DNA of 64,000 nucleotides from Annona cherimola. Lineage: Eukaryota; Streptophyta; Magnoliopsida; Magnoliales; Annonaceae. This document shows, piece after piece, positions 46,924 to 61,677 of the stretch. The translations under genes and the position numbers were made by a program. The DNA is taken from positions 52,433,563 to 52,497,562 of the forward strand of contig CM059972.1 of the NCBI GenBank assembly GCA_030490835.1. Direction: 5' to 3'. The stretch's first letter is position 1; the number at the start of each line of letters is the position of its first letter. The notes under the pieces were generated by a model. That model did not search any database and had not been told where the DNA came from. It worked only from the letters and a program-made list of their open reading frames with translations.

Positions 46924-47456
46924 TCATGGGTGTTTTCCTTCGGTGAGGAAGAGATCGTAGACGAGAGCGGCAATGGCGGCGCCGATCAGAGGACCCACCC
47001 AATAAATCCAGTGGCTCTCCTACGACCAGCTCACCAACGCCGGCCCGAATGACACAGCTGGGTTCATGGAAGTGCCGTCGAAGGCCCCACCCGCCAAGAT
47101 GTTGGCCCCCATGATGGAGCCGATGGCCAGCGGCACGATCGTGCCCAAGCTCCTTTTCTTCGGGTCCAAGACCGTTGCGTAGACGGTGCACACAGGCCCG
47201 AGCGTCATCACGATCCCGAAAACCAGAGCATTCTAGATGCCGACATGCGCCGAAAGCCTGAAGGTGCCGGTTTTCGGCCCTCTGGTGGAGAAACGGAGAA
47301 GCAAGCAGGCGACGGTGGATCCGAGCAGCTGCGCATTCCAGTAGAGGATGCCCCGCAACAGGCTGATGTCTCCGCCAAGGAATTGCCAAAGGTGACGGCA
47401 GGGTTCACGTGGCCTTCGAAAATGTTGGCACCAGCTGCCGCCGCCACGAACAGTCC
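46924..47456 (-). pseudogene. Tonoplast aquaporin (TIP) fragment
   Basis: The translation starts inside transmembrane helix 2 at [12 protein letters not shown], then has the first NPA box ([10 protein letters not shown]), helix 3 ([20 protein letters not shown]), [17 protein letters not shown], the second NPA box ([17 protein letters not shown]) and the final helix [20 protein letters not shown] up to a natural stop after GKHP (46924). TIPs are water/solute channels of the vacuole membrane, about 250 residues; here the first ~80 are missing. Stops near 47237 and near 47026 break it. GC-rich codon use differs from the surrounding AT-rich LTRs. It is fused at 47457 to a kinase fragment in the same frame. 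Confidence 0.88.
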
Positions 47457-47730
47457 CAGTCGCGTCGGCCCGTCGAGACCGGCTCCTCCTTCTCTGGCCA
47501 TCTTGCTGTGGAGCCAGCGGTCCAAGCTGCCGTTCTGCATATACTTGTAGACAAGCACTTTTGAGTCGTCCCTAGAGATACAGCAGAGCAATTTCACGAT
47601 GTTCGTGTGCCGTATTCCGCCCAGAATTTTGATCCCTGACTGGAATTCTCCTTCCCTGCTGCTGTCTTCGCGGCAATGGCTTCCCTCTCCACTGGTGGCC
47701 TCGCAGCAAAATTGCTCGTCTTCCGGCACC
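47457..47730 (-). pseudogene. LRR receptor-kinase N-lobe fragment
   Basis: The minus translation reads [61 protein letters not shown]. This is the region from helix C to the hinge of a plant LRR receptor-like kinase of the HAESA-like/CLAVATA-type group. The catalytic loop is absent. It stops exactly where the aquaporin begins (PTRL to GLFV), giving a chimeric 173-codon frame at 47208-47729. The sequence before EFQ is out of frame or foreign. Confidence 0.8.
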
Positions 47731-47744
47731 CCAGGCCGCCTTAT

Positions 47745-47977
47745 GGAGGTCTACAGCGAAGTGCAGAACAGTCGTCTGAGCCATCTCCTCCCACCGCAGG
47801 CAGCGCCGCTTGTCCTTCCTCAAGGATCCGTTCAGCGGTCCATTATTCATGTAGTCGTAGACCAGGAGGCGGTGAGAGTTTTTGGAGCAGAAGCCCCAAA
47901 AGCGCACCAAGTTCACATGCTGGATGCCGCCGATGGTGCATACCTCCGCTCGGAACTCCCGGTCGCTTCACCCATCG

Positions 47978-47985
<8 letters not shown>
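47745..47985 (-). pseudogene. Lectin-type receptor-kinase N-lobe fragment
   Basis: Minus reads [40 protein letters not shown], then KDKRRCLRWEE. This pattern (glycine-rich C-helix, '[11 protein letters not shown]', 'HRLLVYDYM') is typical of S-locus lectin receptor-like kinases. It is a different gene from the neighbouring kinase fragment, yet it covers the same part of the kinase domain. The frame degenerates after about 47830. It abuts the zinc-finger fragment on the opposite strand. Confidence 0.75.
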
Positions 47986-50562
<2,577 letters not shown>

Positions 50563-50639
50563 AGTGCCAGACCTTGCCACTGGAACTCGATTAATTGAGA
50601 TTTTTTTTTTTTGACAACTGCCTTAATTGTCGAAATATC

Positions 50640-50797
50640 TGATGATGATGCTCATGGCGGGGAGAATTTGACATAGATAGAGCCGTTACCTGTTTCTCCT
50701 GCTGATGTAGTGAACTCCATTCGAGTTTTGAAGGAGTCCCTTCTTTCTACGAGGGAGGCTGTAGAGATTCTTTTGATATATGACTTTCTTTGTCATT
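50640..50797 (+). pseudogene. Possible further coding fragment, unrecognised
   Basis: Plus frame VSPADVVNSIRVLKESLLST followed by REAVEILLIYDFL looks like an amphipathic helical protein. It lies exactly between the AGO4-like piece and the integrase end of the gypsy element. I cannot assign it. It could also be chance or gypsy 3' noncoding sequence. Confidence 0.3.
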
Positions 50798-51979
50798 TCA
50801 TGGATAGTATCTTTTTAAGTAATTCCCATTCACGGTTGGTTTCATTTGATTTCCGCAGTTAACAACTTCATATGTGCCATTTCCATGGACCCTCTCAATG
50901 ATGTAAGGCCCTTCCCATTTAGGCTCGAATTTGCCGATAAGTTTGCCCCCGGCCATAAGCTCTGTGCGTAGCTTTAGCACCAAATCTCCTCTTTTGAATG
51001 AGCGATGCCTCACGACTTTATTGTATGCTTCGACCATTCGAGCTTGATAGAGTTCGATCCATTGTCGTGCTTGAACTCGTTTCTCGTCTAGTGCCTCGAG
51101 CTCGTCGAAGCGAAGTTTGGCTTGTTGTTCAGTAGTTAGCCCAGAATGGATGGCAACCCTTAAGGATGCTAACTGAATTTCCATTGGCAAAACTGCCTCC
51201 GCGCCAAAAAGTAATGAATATGGTGTTGCTCCCGTTGTAGTTCCATGTGTGGTTCTGTAGGCCCACAATGCTTCGGGTAACCTCTCGTGCCAATCACGCT
51301 TATTTTTCACAGTGGTCCTTTTGAGGATTCAAATAATATTTTTGTTAAATGCCTCTGCTTGACCATTCCCTTGTGGGTAATAAGGTGATGAGAACACTTG
51401 CTTGATTCTAAACTTTTGGCATAACTAATTTACTTTGTCGTTTTTGAATGGCGTGCCATTATCTGAGGTGATTTGATAGGGAACACCATAACGGTAGATG
51501 ATTTTGTACTTGATAAATTCAACCACCTCTTGCGCTCGGACTCTCTTGTAAGCTTTAGCTTCTGCCCATTTAGAGAAATAATCTGTAGCGGCTAAAATAT
51601 ATAAGTGTCCTTTAGATGACGACGGGTTTATCGGACCGACAATATCAAAGCCCCACCAAGAGAAGGGCCACGAGATAGGTGCTGGAGACATTACTGAAGC
51701 AGGAATATGATAAATATCTCCATGCATTTGGCAGGCTTCACAGGATTTCGCAAAATTGATGGAGTCTTGGACCATTGTGGGCCAATAATAGCCCAACGTT
51801 TTGATCCTATGATAAAGACGACGTCCAGATTGGTGGGCGCCGCACTCGCTGGAGTGCGTCTCTTGAAGGACATGACAGATATCATTCCCGTTAATACAGC
51901 GAAGCCAAAGCCCATCAAAAGCAATCCGATACAAACTATCTTGAAACACGGTATATCGCAAAACAGCCTTTCTCAGTGA
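50798..51979 (-). pseudogene. Tat-lineage gypsy integrase, one stop
   Basis: The zinc-binding HHCC part is visible (ETHSSECGAHQSGRRLYHRI, CEACQMHGD), then the core with WGFDIVGPI (D), ITSDNGTPF (D) and NGQAEAFNK (E), then FGAEAVLPMEI, FKRGDLVLK and the C-terminal 'GKFEPKWEGPYIIERV' module, ending YLKRYYP. An in-frame stop near 51424 and a short break split it. It is the last domain of the element. No polypurine tract or 3' LTR follows; the gene-fragment mosaic starts within a few bases of the stop codon. Confidence 0.92.
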
Positions 51980-53946
51980 CTTCCTTGCACTTGGATCATC
52001 TGTTCAATACCATATTTGAGGTAATTGATGATGGGGATGCGCCAATCATCATTGTTTGTAGTTACCTCGGATATGCACCGTCCGATTTGATTTACTTGGA
52101 GCTCTTCGTCATCTTCTAGTCTTTGTACTCGAATTGTCATGTCATCGAGCTCATTAAAGGCGAGAATACTGGCCAACTTTGATAGTGCATCAGCGACTAT
52201 ATTTTCTGATCGAGGAACATGCTCAACTGAAACCATTTCGAACTTTGCCAACAAAGTTTGAGCTTTGTCATAATATTTTCGCAAATGGGGCTGGGGTACT
52301 TCGTATTGGTTATTTAACTGTTTGATAACCAATTCAGAGTCCCCAAATATTCGCACAAATAAAATATCTGATTGCAGAAGAAGTTCCATGCCGATGAGTA
52401 AGGCCTCGTACTCAGCTTCATTATTTGTTGTGCTTCTTCCAAGAAAATATGAGTGCGGGAATAAGTCTTTATGAGGGGAGACTACGACAATTCCAACACC
52501 AGCTCCGGATGGCTTTGAAGCGCCATCGAAATACATTTGCCACATTGGATCATCATTTGCATAGAAAACCCTTTCATCAGGTAGGTTTTCTAAAATGGGA
52601 AATTCTTCTTCAAGCGGATGGGCTGCTAGGAAATCTGCTAACACTTGTCCTTTCACTGCCTTTCGTGGCACATATTTGATATCAAACTCAGATAGCAGCA
52701 GTCACCATTTTGCTAGGCGTCCTGAAAGCATTGGTCTAGTGATTAGAAACTTGAGGGGATCAGCCTTCGATATAAGTATGATCTGATGCGCGAGGAAGTA
52801 ATGTCTTAGCTTTTGTGCCACAAAAACCAATGCTAGACAAATCTTCTCGATCGAGGAATAATTGCATTCAGCTTGCAATAATCGACGACTGAGATAATAT
52901 GTGGCTTGCTCTTTGCCTTGGGCATTCTCTTGTGCGAGCAATGCCCCCAGTGATTGTGGGCTGGCAGCAATATAGAGAATGAGCGGCTTTCCTTTTACTG
53001 GAGTTGTCAAAACAGGAGGATTTTGCAGCAATTCTTTGATGGCTTCAAAGGCCTGTTGGCATTTCGCGTCCCATTGAAAAGTCGCATCTTTTCTCATTAA
53101 CTTGTGAAAGGGTTGGCAGCGGCCGGACAAGTTGGAGATGAAACGCCGGATATACGACAATTGGCCTTGCAGACTCCTAAGTTCTCTGAGATTTTGTGGA
53201 GGCGGCATATTTTGAATTGCTTCCGTTTTGAGTGGATCGACCTCGATTCCCCTTTGGCGGATTATGAACCCGAGGAATTTCCCAGATGATACTACGAATG
53301 CACATTTGAGAGGATTCATCTTGAGATCATACTTTCTTAAGCGCAAGAATACCGATCTCAAATCTTCTTTATGCTTATTGTGACCTTCAGACCTTACAAC
53401 CAGGTCATCGACATAGCACTCAACATGTTTGTGTAACATATCATGAAATATATTTTGCATAGCCCTTTGATAAGTTGCGCCAGCATTCTTAAGACCAAAA
53501 GGCATGACTTTGTAGCAAAAGACACCCATCGGTGTTCGAAATGCTGTTGCGGCTTCATCTGCTGGAGCCATCATGATTTGATTATATCCCGAATAACCAT
53601 CCATAAAGGAGAACGTGTCGTACAGAGCTGTGCTGTCGATTAGCACATCAGTGAAAGGAAGAGGAAATTCATCTTTAGGGCATGCTTCGTTTAGATCTCG
53701 AAAATCTACGCAGATGCGGATCTGCCCATTTTTCTTTTTGACAGGAACAATGCTAGAAATCCATTTTGGAAATTTGATTTCCCGAACGAATTCAGCATCA
53801 ATGAGTTTTTCAACTTCCTTGATGATTTGTTCTTCGAGCTCTGGTCGAAATCTTCTCGGAGCTTGCTTGACTGGCTTTTTATCCTGCGTAATATGCAGAT
53901 GATGCATTGCAATAGCGGGGTTGAGACTTGGCATTTCGGAATACCC
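51980..53946 (-). pseudogene. Tat-lineage RT, RNase H and second RNase H
   Basis: RT shows KWISSIVPVKKKNGQIRICV, 'DFRDLNEACPKDEFPLP', 'FMDGYSGYNQI', 'FGLKNAGATYQRAM' and the catalytic CYVDDLVV at about 53404-53418. The first RNase H is the decayed 'LILYIAASPQSLGALLAQ...YLSRRLLQAECNYS' type. Downstream, at 52160-52540, is a second archaeal-like RNase H with YFDGASKPSGAGVGIV, TNNEAEYEALLIGMELL and GDSELVIKQLNNQYEV. Two RNase H domains define the Tat lineage of Ty3/gypsy. Stops occur near 53947 (Trp to TAG) and near 52702. Confidence 0.92.
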
Positions 53947-55124
53947 CTAAGAAAAAACATCTTTGAATTCACTTAAAAGCCGCCTTAGCGCAACCTTTTC
54001 TTTTTCGGCCAAGTTTTTGGCGATAAAAATGGGTCTCGGGTCCTTTTCAGTCCCGAGATTGAATTCCTCAAGTACGTCAATAGTAGGCTGCCCTCCATCC
54101 TCAATCGCAGGTGGAGCATCCTCTGGTTCCATTAATGCCTCTTCATCATTGTTGGAGTCATCACTTGTGGAGACGCAGTAGGTGGTGGCGAAGTTGCCGT
54201 CTTCTTCTTCTTTATACCCAAGGCCAAGTCGTTTGTTTCCCTTTTGATAACCAGGGGGTCTTTCGGATAACGGGATAGGGATGTCACTTCCGAGGCTGAT
54301 AAATGTGGTTCATCAGGATAGAACCCCATCAAATCCATAATTTTCTTGCTTTCTCTGCTATAGCGATGGAAATCCCATTTCTTGAGCTTAGTTGTGGGCA
54401 AACAAGAGGATTTGTTAGGGCTACCGTAAACCTTGCCATATTGCTTTATGAAATGTTTTTGGGCAAAATTTTCATCTTGAGGTTCCTGCACACTTGGAGC
54501 AGATACATTAAACCCCACGAGCATTGCTAAAACCTCATCGAGCATTTCCTTAGGTTTTTGATTTTGGTGAGCGGCCTCAGTGGCCATTCCGTCACTCTCA
54601 CAACAAAGTGACTTGGCTTCCTCATTGGCCTGATTCCGGAATCTCCGAAGAGCTTCTAGATCCACCTCAAACCTAGGGGAATTGGCTCGAGGCGGTTTAG
54701 CAACCTTTTTCAGGACTTCGAGGTCCAAGTAGAACCGTGATCCTGCAGCAGTGTTGCTATAGCTGGTAGGAGGTGGTATGGTTGCCCCCTGTCGTTGTCG
54801 TGGTAGTGGATTTACTGGATCGAGGCTCATATTTTCAAATTTGGTTTGAAATTGAGCCCTTGGTTCTGTCGTTCCTCGTCCATGATCGCGCCCTCGACCA
54901 CGACCTTGACCTTCCATCTTCTCACCCTTTGAGAATATGTTTGTCCTTACTGGGGCGGGGGGAGCCTGAGATACCTCCTGCTGTCCTTTTAGTGTGGTTG
55001 ATTTCGTTGCTTTCATTGATGTGTTGACAGCAGATGCCAAGTCATAATACTTAGCATCAGAGTAAAATGATTCCGCCGTTGTGAAAGGTTTATGGTCAGC
55101 AAAAATCCTTTTTTTCGACTCCAT
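53947..55124 (-). pseudogene. Protease-RT linker of the Tat element
   Basis: A 330-codon frame (54132-55124) plus 61 codons lead into RT. It has an RG-rich patch (GQGRGRGRDHGRG) near residue 75 and 'KLKKWDFHRYSRESKKIMDLMG' near residue 250; a linker of this kind is common in Tat elements. It overlaps the protease frame by 29 bases and is offset by one base at an A7 run (about 55107-55113). Confidence 0.75.
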
Positions 55125-57098
55125 CCTTACAGTACTTGAAGCATTGATGCACCGTTGATGCGATTATCTTATTACTGTGGAGCCAAGGCCTTCCCAGCAG
55201 CAAGTTATATGAGGTCGGAGCATTAATCACAAAGCATGGGATTTCGGTGCAGAAATCTTCTATGCTTAGTTCCAACCCAATCAGGCCCATGGCTTTTTGA
55301 GTCCCTTGATTAAACCCGTGAATCACCACACTAGTGTCTTTTAACGCTGATGGAGAAATTCCGATTCTCCTAAGCGTTCGAAGGGGCAGGATATTAATTG
55401 CAGACCCGGCATCGATCATGATTCTGTTAACTAGTTCACCGGCTAGGTTGCCCGTAACATATAAAGGTCGGTTGTGATTAATGTCTCCAAGCAACATATC
55501 TTCATCAGTGAATGAAATGACCTCATCACATTCAGCGGCGTCGACCAGGTAAGCAAGACGGACATTTTCATCTGTCAGAGCACTAACCAGTGCATCTCTG
55601 GCTTCTTGTGACAACTGCAAGGCATCGTAAATACTGAGTCGAGCAGGGAGTCGCTTCAAGTGTCCAAGGACATCATAGCTTACTGAGGATTTTTGATGAT
55701 CGGTTGGTATGTGCTGATCTGGCTGAGTACGATTTTCTTGTGCCTGGGCTTTACCCTTGTTTTCTGGTGTGATTCGACCAGATCGAAGAATTGCAAGAAC
55801 ATCTTCTTCAACTTGCACCATATTGCAAGAGGCAGAGTCCTGAATGTTTGTAGCCAATGTTCGTAGTACATCTGAGAAAAATGGCTGTATTTTTGGAATT
55901 TCAGGAAAATACCCACTCATTGACTTGATGCACTGATGAACCATGATTCCTTCTTTATCGAATTTTTGGTTGATTATTCTGCAGTTTATCCATCTCAAAA
56001 TGTAGTCGTACTGAGATTCTCCTGATAGGGGGTGCATAACTTCTATCATCTCTGGAGGGAACTCTGTCTCATATTCATGGAATCTCAGGATAAACATATC
56101 AACGAACTCTTCCCAAGAACCAAATGCTTCTTCGGGAAGCGAGGAGATCCAGAGAAGGGCACAACTGTCATGGGCCAAGCTCAAAACAAAGTGCCCGAGT
56201 GCAAACTCTTCTGTTTGCCCCATTTGACAGACCGCCAGTGAATAATCGAACAAGTGCGGCAATGCGTACTTATGATTCTCGTGGAATAACTGAATATGCG
56301 GCCAATCATAGCTTAAATCCCTAGTTAAGAAAGGGAACATTCGAAGAATGGGCGCATCGTTTAACTGCAGCACATGCAAAACTTGGAGTTGATTTGTCCT
56401 CCCAAAACCTTCAGCGTCGCTAAAGATTGCCTCTTGTTTGAAGCCTTCGTTACCGACCCATCGGATTGCCTTTATGAAAGTTTTGGCTCCGAAGGTCTTG
56501 TACCCGTTGTCAGTCGGAGGGCATACTGCATCCGAAAGATACTTCGTAACCATTTCAGGTTCAGGCAACCATATAGCCAAGGGATCACTCCATGTACTGT
56601 CTCTGAGATAATTTACGTAATGAGCAGTAGATTCTTGACTGTATTGTATTTCCCTCAAGTAATTACTAGGGAACTGCTCTCTTTGCCTTGACAGGAAGCG
56701 GACCAAGAATGCATCTATCAAGATGACCCACTCGGTAATTTCTTCGATATGATTATCTTGGTACAAAGACATCATTGATTCCCCCAGTGAGTACTGGAAA
56801 TATTCCACTCTGGTTTCCCAGGATGCTGGCAGAAGTCGAGATTCTCGCAAATACGTGATGATGTGGTTTACCGGTGACATCCCAACTTCAAACTTGGTGT
56901 AGTTAGGGATAAGCACCGAGGCAGTTCTTCGCCGCTTTGCAGGCTTGGACGCAGATGCATTTATATGATAGCAAGTTTCAGTTTCTCCGTCGTTGCTATC
57001 TAGGTCCCAAAACAGACCATTCTCACATGGAGTTGTATTTGGTAACTCCTCGAGAATGTATCTTTCTTTTTTTGGTCGAGGTGATCTTCCAGCAAGCC
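55096..57098 (-). pseudogene. Second gag-like region and aspartic protease
   Basis: A 606-codon open frame with a gag-like core (LGHFVLSLAHDSCALLWISS, LPEEAFGSWEEFVDMFILRF, PLSGESQYDYILRWINCR) near residues 245-315, and a retropepsin near residues 465-590: PLYVTGNLAGELVNRIMIDA, GSAINILPLRTLRRIG, SYNLLLGRPWLH. The protease has DAG in place of the usual D-S/T-G. A separate gag lies upstream in the same element, so two gag-like regions occur in tandem. The frame ends at the A7 run. Confidence 0.8.
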
Positions 57099-57099
57099 G

Positions 57100-58233
57100 T
57101 TAATAGAATGGGAGTAGCAACTCGGGCTGCAAAAAGTCCATGATCATGAATGGTTGCACCCGTGAGGATTGCCTCAAATGCCTTGAGAAGAAAGGGAGAA
57201 TGACCTTATCCCTTATTCTTTTGTCTTTTCTGCATAAATCTTTGAGACATCTTTTTGTCCGTCTTAGGCTTGGTGGTTTTCGAACCACTTCCCAATCACC
57301 CTTTTCTGCTATCTCAATTGTCACAACATTTGATGAAGCTTGTGCTGGAGGAGTGAGTTTTATAACCCCCTTGTCGATGTAATCTTGCAATATTGCTTGG
57401 AGATCCCAACACTTCTTAGTGGGGTGACCGACATATCGGTGGTAACTGCAATATCGCTGGTGAGAGGTGCGTCCAATTTCTTCTGGCCTTTTTGGGGTAG
57501 GCAACTCGAATAGCCCGGTCGACATGAGGTGCTGGAATAGCGTCTCCACGTCATCTTCCCCAAAGGCATATTAGATTTCCTCTCTTCGGAAGGGTCTTGC
57601 AGGCTGCTCTTTTACAGGCGGCTTTGCTTTATCTGGTTGCTTCTTAACCTCCGTGGTGTTCGCAGAGGTCTCTCCAGTTTTATTCTTCTTAAATGTAGTG
57701 GTTGTGGATGACTCCTTCTTCCAAGATTTTTGTTGAGACAACAAATACTCTTTTCGACAAGCTTCTGTAGCTAGGGCCTGAAATGTACTTAGCTGTTCAT
57801 TCATCAGCAACGAGATTTCCGTCTTGATGCCATTCCGGCAAAGATTGACCTTCATTGCTTGAGATAGGGGTGCTTGACATCGGTTAGCGGCCCTTTGCCA
57901 TCTAGTGATGTAGTCTTCAACCGGCTCGTCCTTTTTCTGGGACAGGGTAGATAATTCCGATAGTTGTACTTCTCGTGTAGTATCAACGAATCGGGAGGTG
58001 AACATTTCTTTCATCTCTTCCCATGTTCGAACTGAGCCGGTTGGGAGAGATATGTACCACTGGAAAGCATCACCAGAAAGAGTATTGGGAAACATTCGAA
58101 GATAAAAATTCGAATGGTGCGCCCAATTGCCCATGGCATAGTGGAATGATGCCAGGTGCTTTAACGCGCTCTCAGTCCCATCGAATTGGATCTTTGGTGG
58201 CTTCAAATCTCTAGGTAGCAGCTCTGCTTCAAC
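57100..58233 (-). pseudogene. First gag of the Tat element, zinc-finger-like end
   Basis: The core contains 'LKHLASFHYAMGNWAHHSNF', 'FPNTLSGDAFQWYISLP', 'TWEEMKEMFTSRFVD' and 'YITRWQRAANRC', the standard retrotransposon gag pattern. The C-terminal part has RYCSYHRYVGHPTKKCWDL, a C-X2-H...H-X4-C knuckle-like motif. Stops lie near 58233 and near 57570. It forms the particle core and would precede protease in the polyprotein. Confidence 0.88.
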
Positions 58234-60028
58234 CTATGGAGGATAAGGCCTGTTGATTGTCGTTGTAGGGACCCCAGTGAGTTGAGGTGCCTGTCGACGA
58301 AGGCATTCGGCCACAAGCTGATGTACCATCTCCTTCTGTGCAATAAACCTGGGTGGAGACCCCATGGGTGTGTTTACCCGCGCGTCTTGCGTTCGAGGGG
58401 TATTGATACGTAGGTTATTGAACTGCAGAAAGCCTTGCTCCAATTCTGCATTTTCATCTTCCTCGGTCTGCTGCCTAATTGGTTTCTCGGGCTGATGGAC
58501 TGATTGACGGTTCCTTGGTGATGTGGTTGATGGGAACCTGATGTCTTGTTGCCTTGAGTTTCCATAGCCCGTTTCATACTCTTAATCTCCTCCCGGAGGT
58601 CATGAATGAGCTGAGACTTGGGTGTAAGAACCTCTTCTTCTTCGCCCACCATGTAAGAGACTTCAAATTGACCTCTTGGGAGGGCGGCCCTAATCCCTTC
58701 AGGATTAGAGAGGCTACAGAATGGCGGCGTAATGGGCATTGCGGCTGCCCTTGACCGGGTTAACATCTCTGACGCTTTGGAAGTGCTTGGCTGGGTGAGG
58801 TCCACCATGTTGACTTCTGTCGTCTGGAGGAGACGTCTCCTCCTTTTAGCTTCTCTCTTGGGGTGCGGCATCCGGTGCTCTCCTCGGAACGGGGCCACAA
58901 CAGGTGCATAAGTCATATCCTCTTTCAGTCTGATCAACGAGGCGAATTGATTTTTGTGTATAAAGTTAGGGATCAGCCTGAGCACCGAACGTGAATACGT
59001 TGTATGGCGCTTCTGAGGATACTGCCACTTGTTAGAGAGTCTTGGCTTTTGAGGCACTCTCAATTTGCGAGTGTTCTGTAGTGGCTTCTTTTGCGGCCTA
59101 CCCCTTTGTCGGGGGTGTGAGAACAGCCTATGCCTTGGTCCTGGTGGCAGTGGCGACGAAGCCTTCAAGTTTAACCGGGAAGTTATTTTCCTGAACTGCT
59201 TTTTCTGCTGCGCTTTTCTCCTTTGTTTGCTTGATACGTGATGAGGAACCGTCACTATGTTGGCAGTATCATAGTGACCTGGAGATTTGACTCTAGCTTG
59301 TGAGCTAGATGGAGCATCGGTTGACTGATGGGGCGAATGCGTCGGGTCAGGGATGACAAATCGCAGGGTGCCTAAACCGGATCGGACAATAATAGGTCCT
59401 TGTGGCTTGAATTGGTCATCCCCTCCATCGGCCAATGGAGCCTCCAGCTGAGAAAACTTGGTTTGTCTTCTTGACTCCTTCCGCTCTTGGGTGTCACTTT
59501 GGTTAAGTCGGGGGGCTAGGTCAACAACCCTTGAGGCAGCCCGACCAAATTGGCTAGTGATGGTGCATCGAACAGGATTCGACACAGTTTTGCCCCCTTT
59601 TCGGGGAACATTGGCTTCTAGGTAGCTAGTTGGCGCTAGCCGAGTTGCATTAGATTGTCTCGCAGACCTTTTTATGGAATGGGATTGCAAAATAGGTTGT
59701 CCTGCAGGCTGTTGTGCTGCTGGTTGGGCTGGTGCAGCAAGCCGACGGGCGAACTTTTTGGCATAGTCCGACTGTCGAGCAGGCGGGCCCATTTGGATTG
59801 GCACCTGCAGAGACTTTGTTGGTTGAATAGGAGTGGTCTTCGAGCCTTGAGCAATAAGTGGCTCCTTAAGTAATGCAGATCGGTCTCTTCTTTGCTTTAT
59901 CGCTGCAGGAGAGTAGTCGACGTGTCGATAGACAAGGTGCTCCGACTTCTCTGGTATGCGAATAAAGTGATGTGGGATAGCCGCATCCATGTGATCTGGC
60001 TCAAAAATAACAAAACCGCCATTAGGCA
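58234..60028 (-). pseudogene. Basic N-terminal extension of Tat gag
   Basis: An open frame of about 550 codons rich in Arg, Lys, Gln, Pro and Ser, with several arginine-rich patches (about residues 265-345) and a possible coiled coil near residue 490 (IHDLREEIKSMKRAMETQG). No domain is recognised. It starts exactly at an LTR insertion (60029): the ATG uses the AT of the junction, so the true N-terminus lies beyond the LTR. It shifts frame near 58400 into the segment that joins gag. Confidence 0.6.
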
Positions 60029-61002
60029 TGTGGCGCCCCGAACCGAGACGTCACTTCCTTACCTCAAGATCTATCGATTGGTAAATGTGAATCAGGATTG
60101 TTGCCCTGATCACGCGGCGGGTTTTTAATTGGAATATGTCCAGAATTTTTTTCGATTATTCATCTGTCATCATTCATAATCTTGACATGACAATCATCAT
60201 ACATTGCGACATTTCACTTGTAATAAAAATCATCATTTCATTCATAGCACCTTTATATGCCTGTCGTTATACACTGAATCATTGTATAAATCATACTTTC
60301 ATACATTCAGTCATTAATTCACATGGAACTTAGAACTCTAACTAAGTTCGGATATACATAAACACATAGCATCTTTACCTGCCTTTTTGCAGTGAAAGAT
60401 TCCTTGTCCTAAGTATCATATTTCATATCCATACATCCATACATTCAACAATTGAATCATATATAGAACTTAATATTCTCAATAAGTTCACATACACATT
60501 AGCTTACCTTAGCATATTTATGCTTTTCCATTCCTCATAGCCTTCAAGGCTATCATCATGTACCTTCCTCCATGTCTGAGGTTCGCAACCTTCTGAGTCT
60601 CCTCAGTACCTGTCTAAGGGTTTGGAAAACAAAACGTGAGTGACAACTCAGTAAGCAAGCATTTTAGGGCAAGGCTTCTTGAAAACCTTTTTCATAAACA
60701 TTGGGAATACCTTGTTCCTGAGGACATGCATAGTCCTAAAATACCATCATGAAATCCTTTATTATAAGGACAATTTCAAGTCCTTGAGTATTTTCATAAA
60801 GCATTCGTTCTTAACATCATTTACAAGCCGCGCCTGGGCTTGTTTAGGCAAAACATATACATTTTACCTTTAATGATGAGTTTCCATTAATCTTATATGA
60901 ACATTTTTAATGTTCATAGCCATTACATGAAATCATTCGGTTGCCAGTGGACATTTTCCGTCCAAAACAACATAAATACTTAGGCAACGGAGACATCTCA
61001 TG

Positions 61003-61200
61003 TCTCAAAACATCATTAACATAAACCCTCATAAAATTCTTTAGCCAAGAGACATTTTATGTCTCAAAACATCATTAACATAAGCCCTCATAAAATTCTT
61101 TAGCCAAGAGACATTTTATGTCTCAAAACATCATTAACATAAGCCCTCATAAAATCCTTTAGCCAAGAGACATTTCATGTCTCAAAACATCATTTACATA
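61003..61200. repeat. 59-bp tandem repeat in LTR B
   Basis: TCTCAAAACATCATTAACAT recurs at 61003, 61062, 61121 and 61180, with units almost identical. The same block is amplified differently in LTR C (about 31560-31760). Confidence 0.95.
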
Positions 61201-61677
61201 ACCTTATTGGCAATGGACATTCATATGTCCTTAAACATCAATCACATAAGCCTTTCTCGGCAAAGGACATTCTTATGTCCAAAAACATTCTTTATTTAGG
61301 CTCTCTTACAAATGAACATAAATCCTTTTCATAATTCCCCGTCTTGGGGCTTGTTTATAGCAAACAAGGAAAACCAAATACGTAAACCATTTTCATGAAT
61401 GCATTTGCATAAACACATTTCCTTTAATTCTTGTTATTTACACTTTTGTGTAAAATACCCTTTCTTTTAGGGTAACCATTTCATAAAAATCCCTTTAGGA
61501 TACTTTAATAAAATCATATTTTCATGACCCAATCTTTGGCCTTTTCAGAATTAAAACATAAGCAAATGCATTTCTCTCCATCCAGTAGTGACACTTAGCA
61601 AGTGATCATGCTACCTTTTGGAAGAGAATCATTAACAGCACGCTAGCCAGGCGGCTGTTCACTTATCCTGCTCCCAT

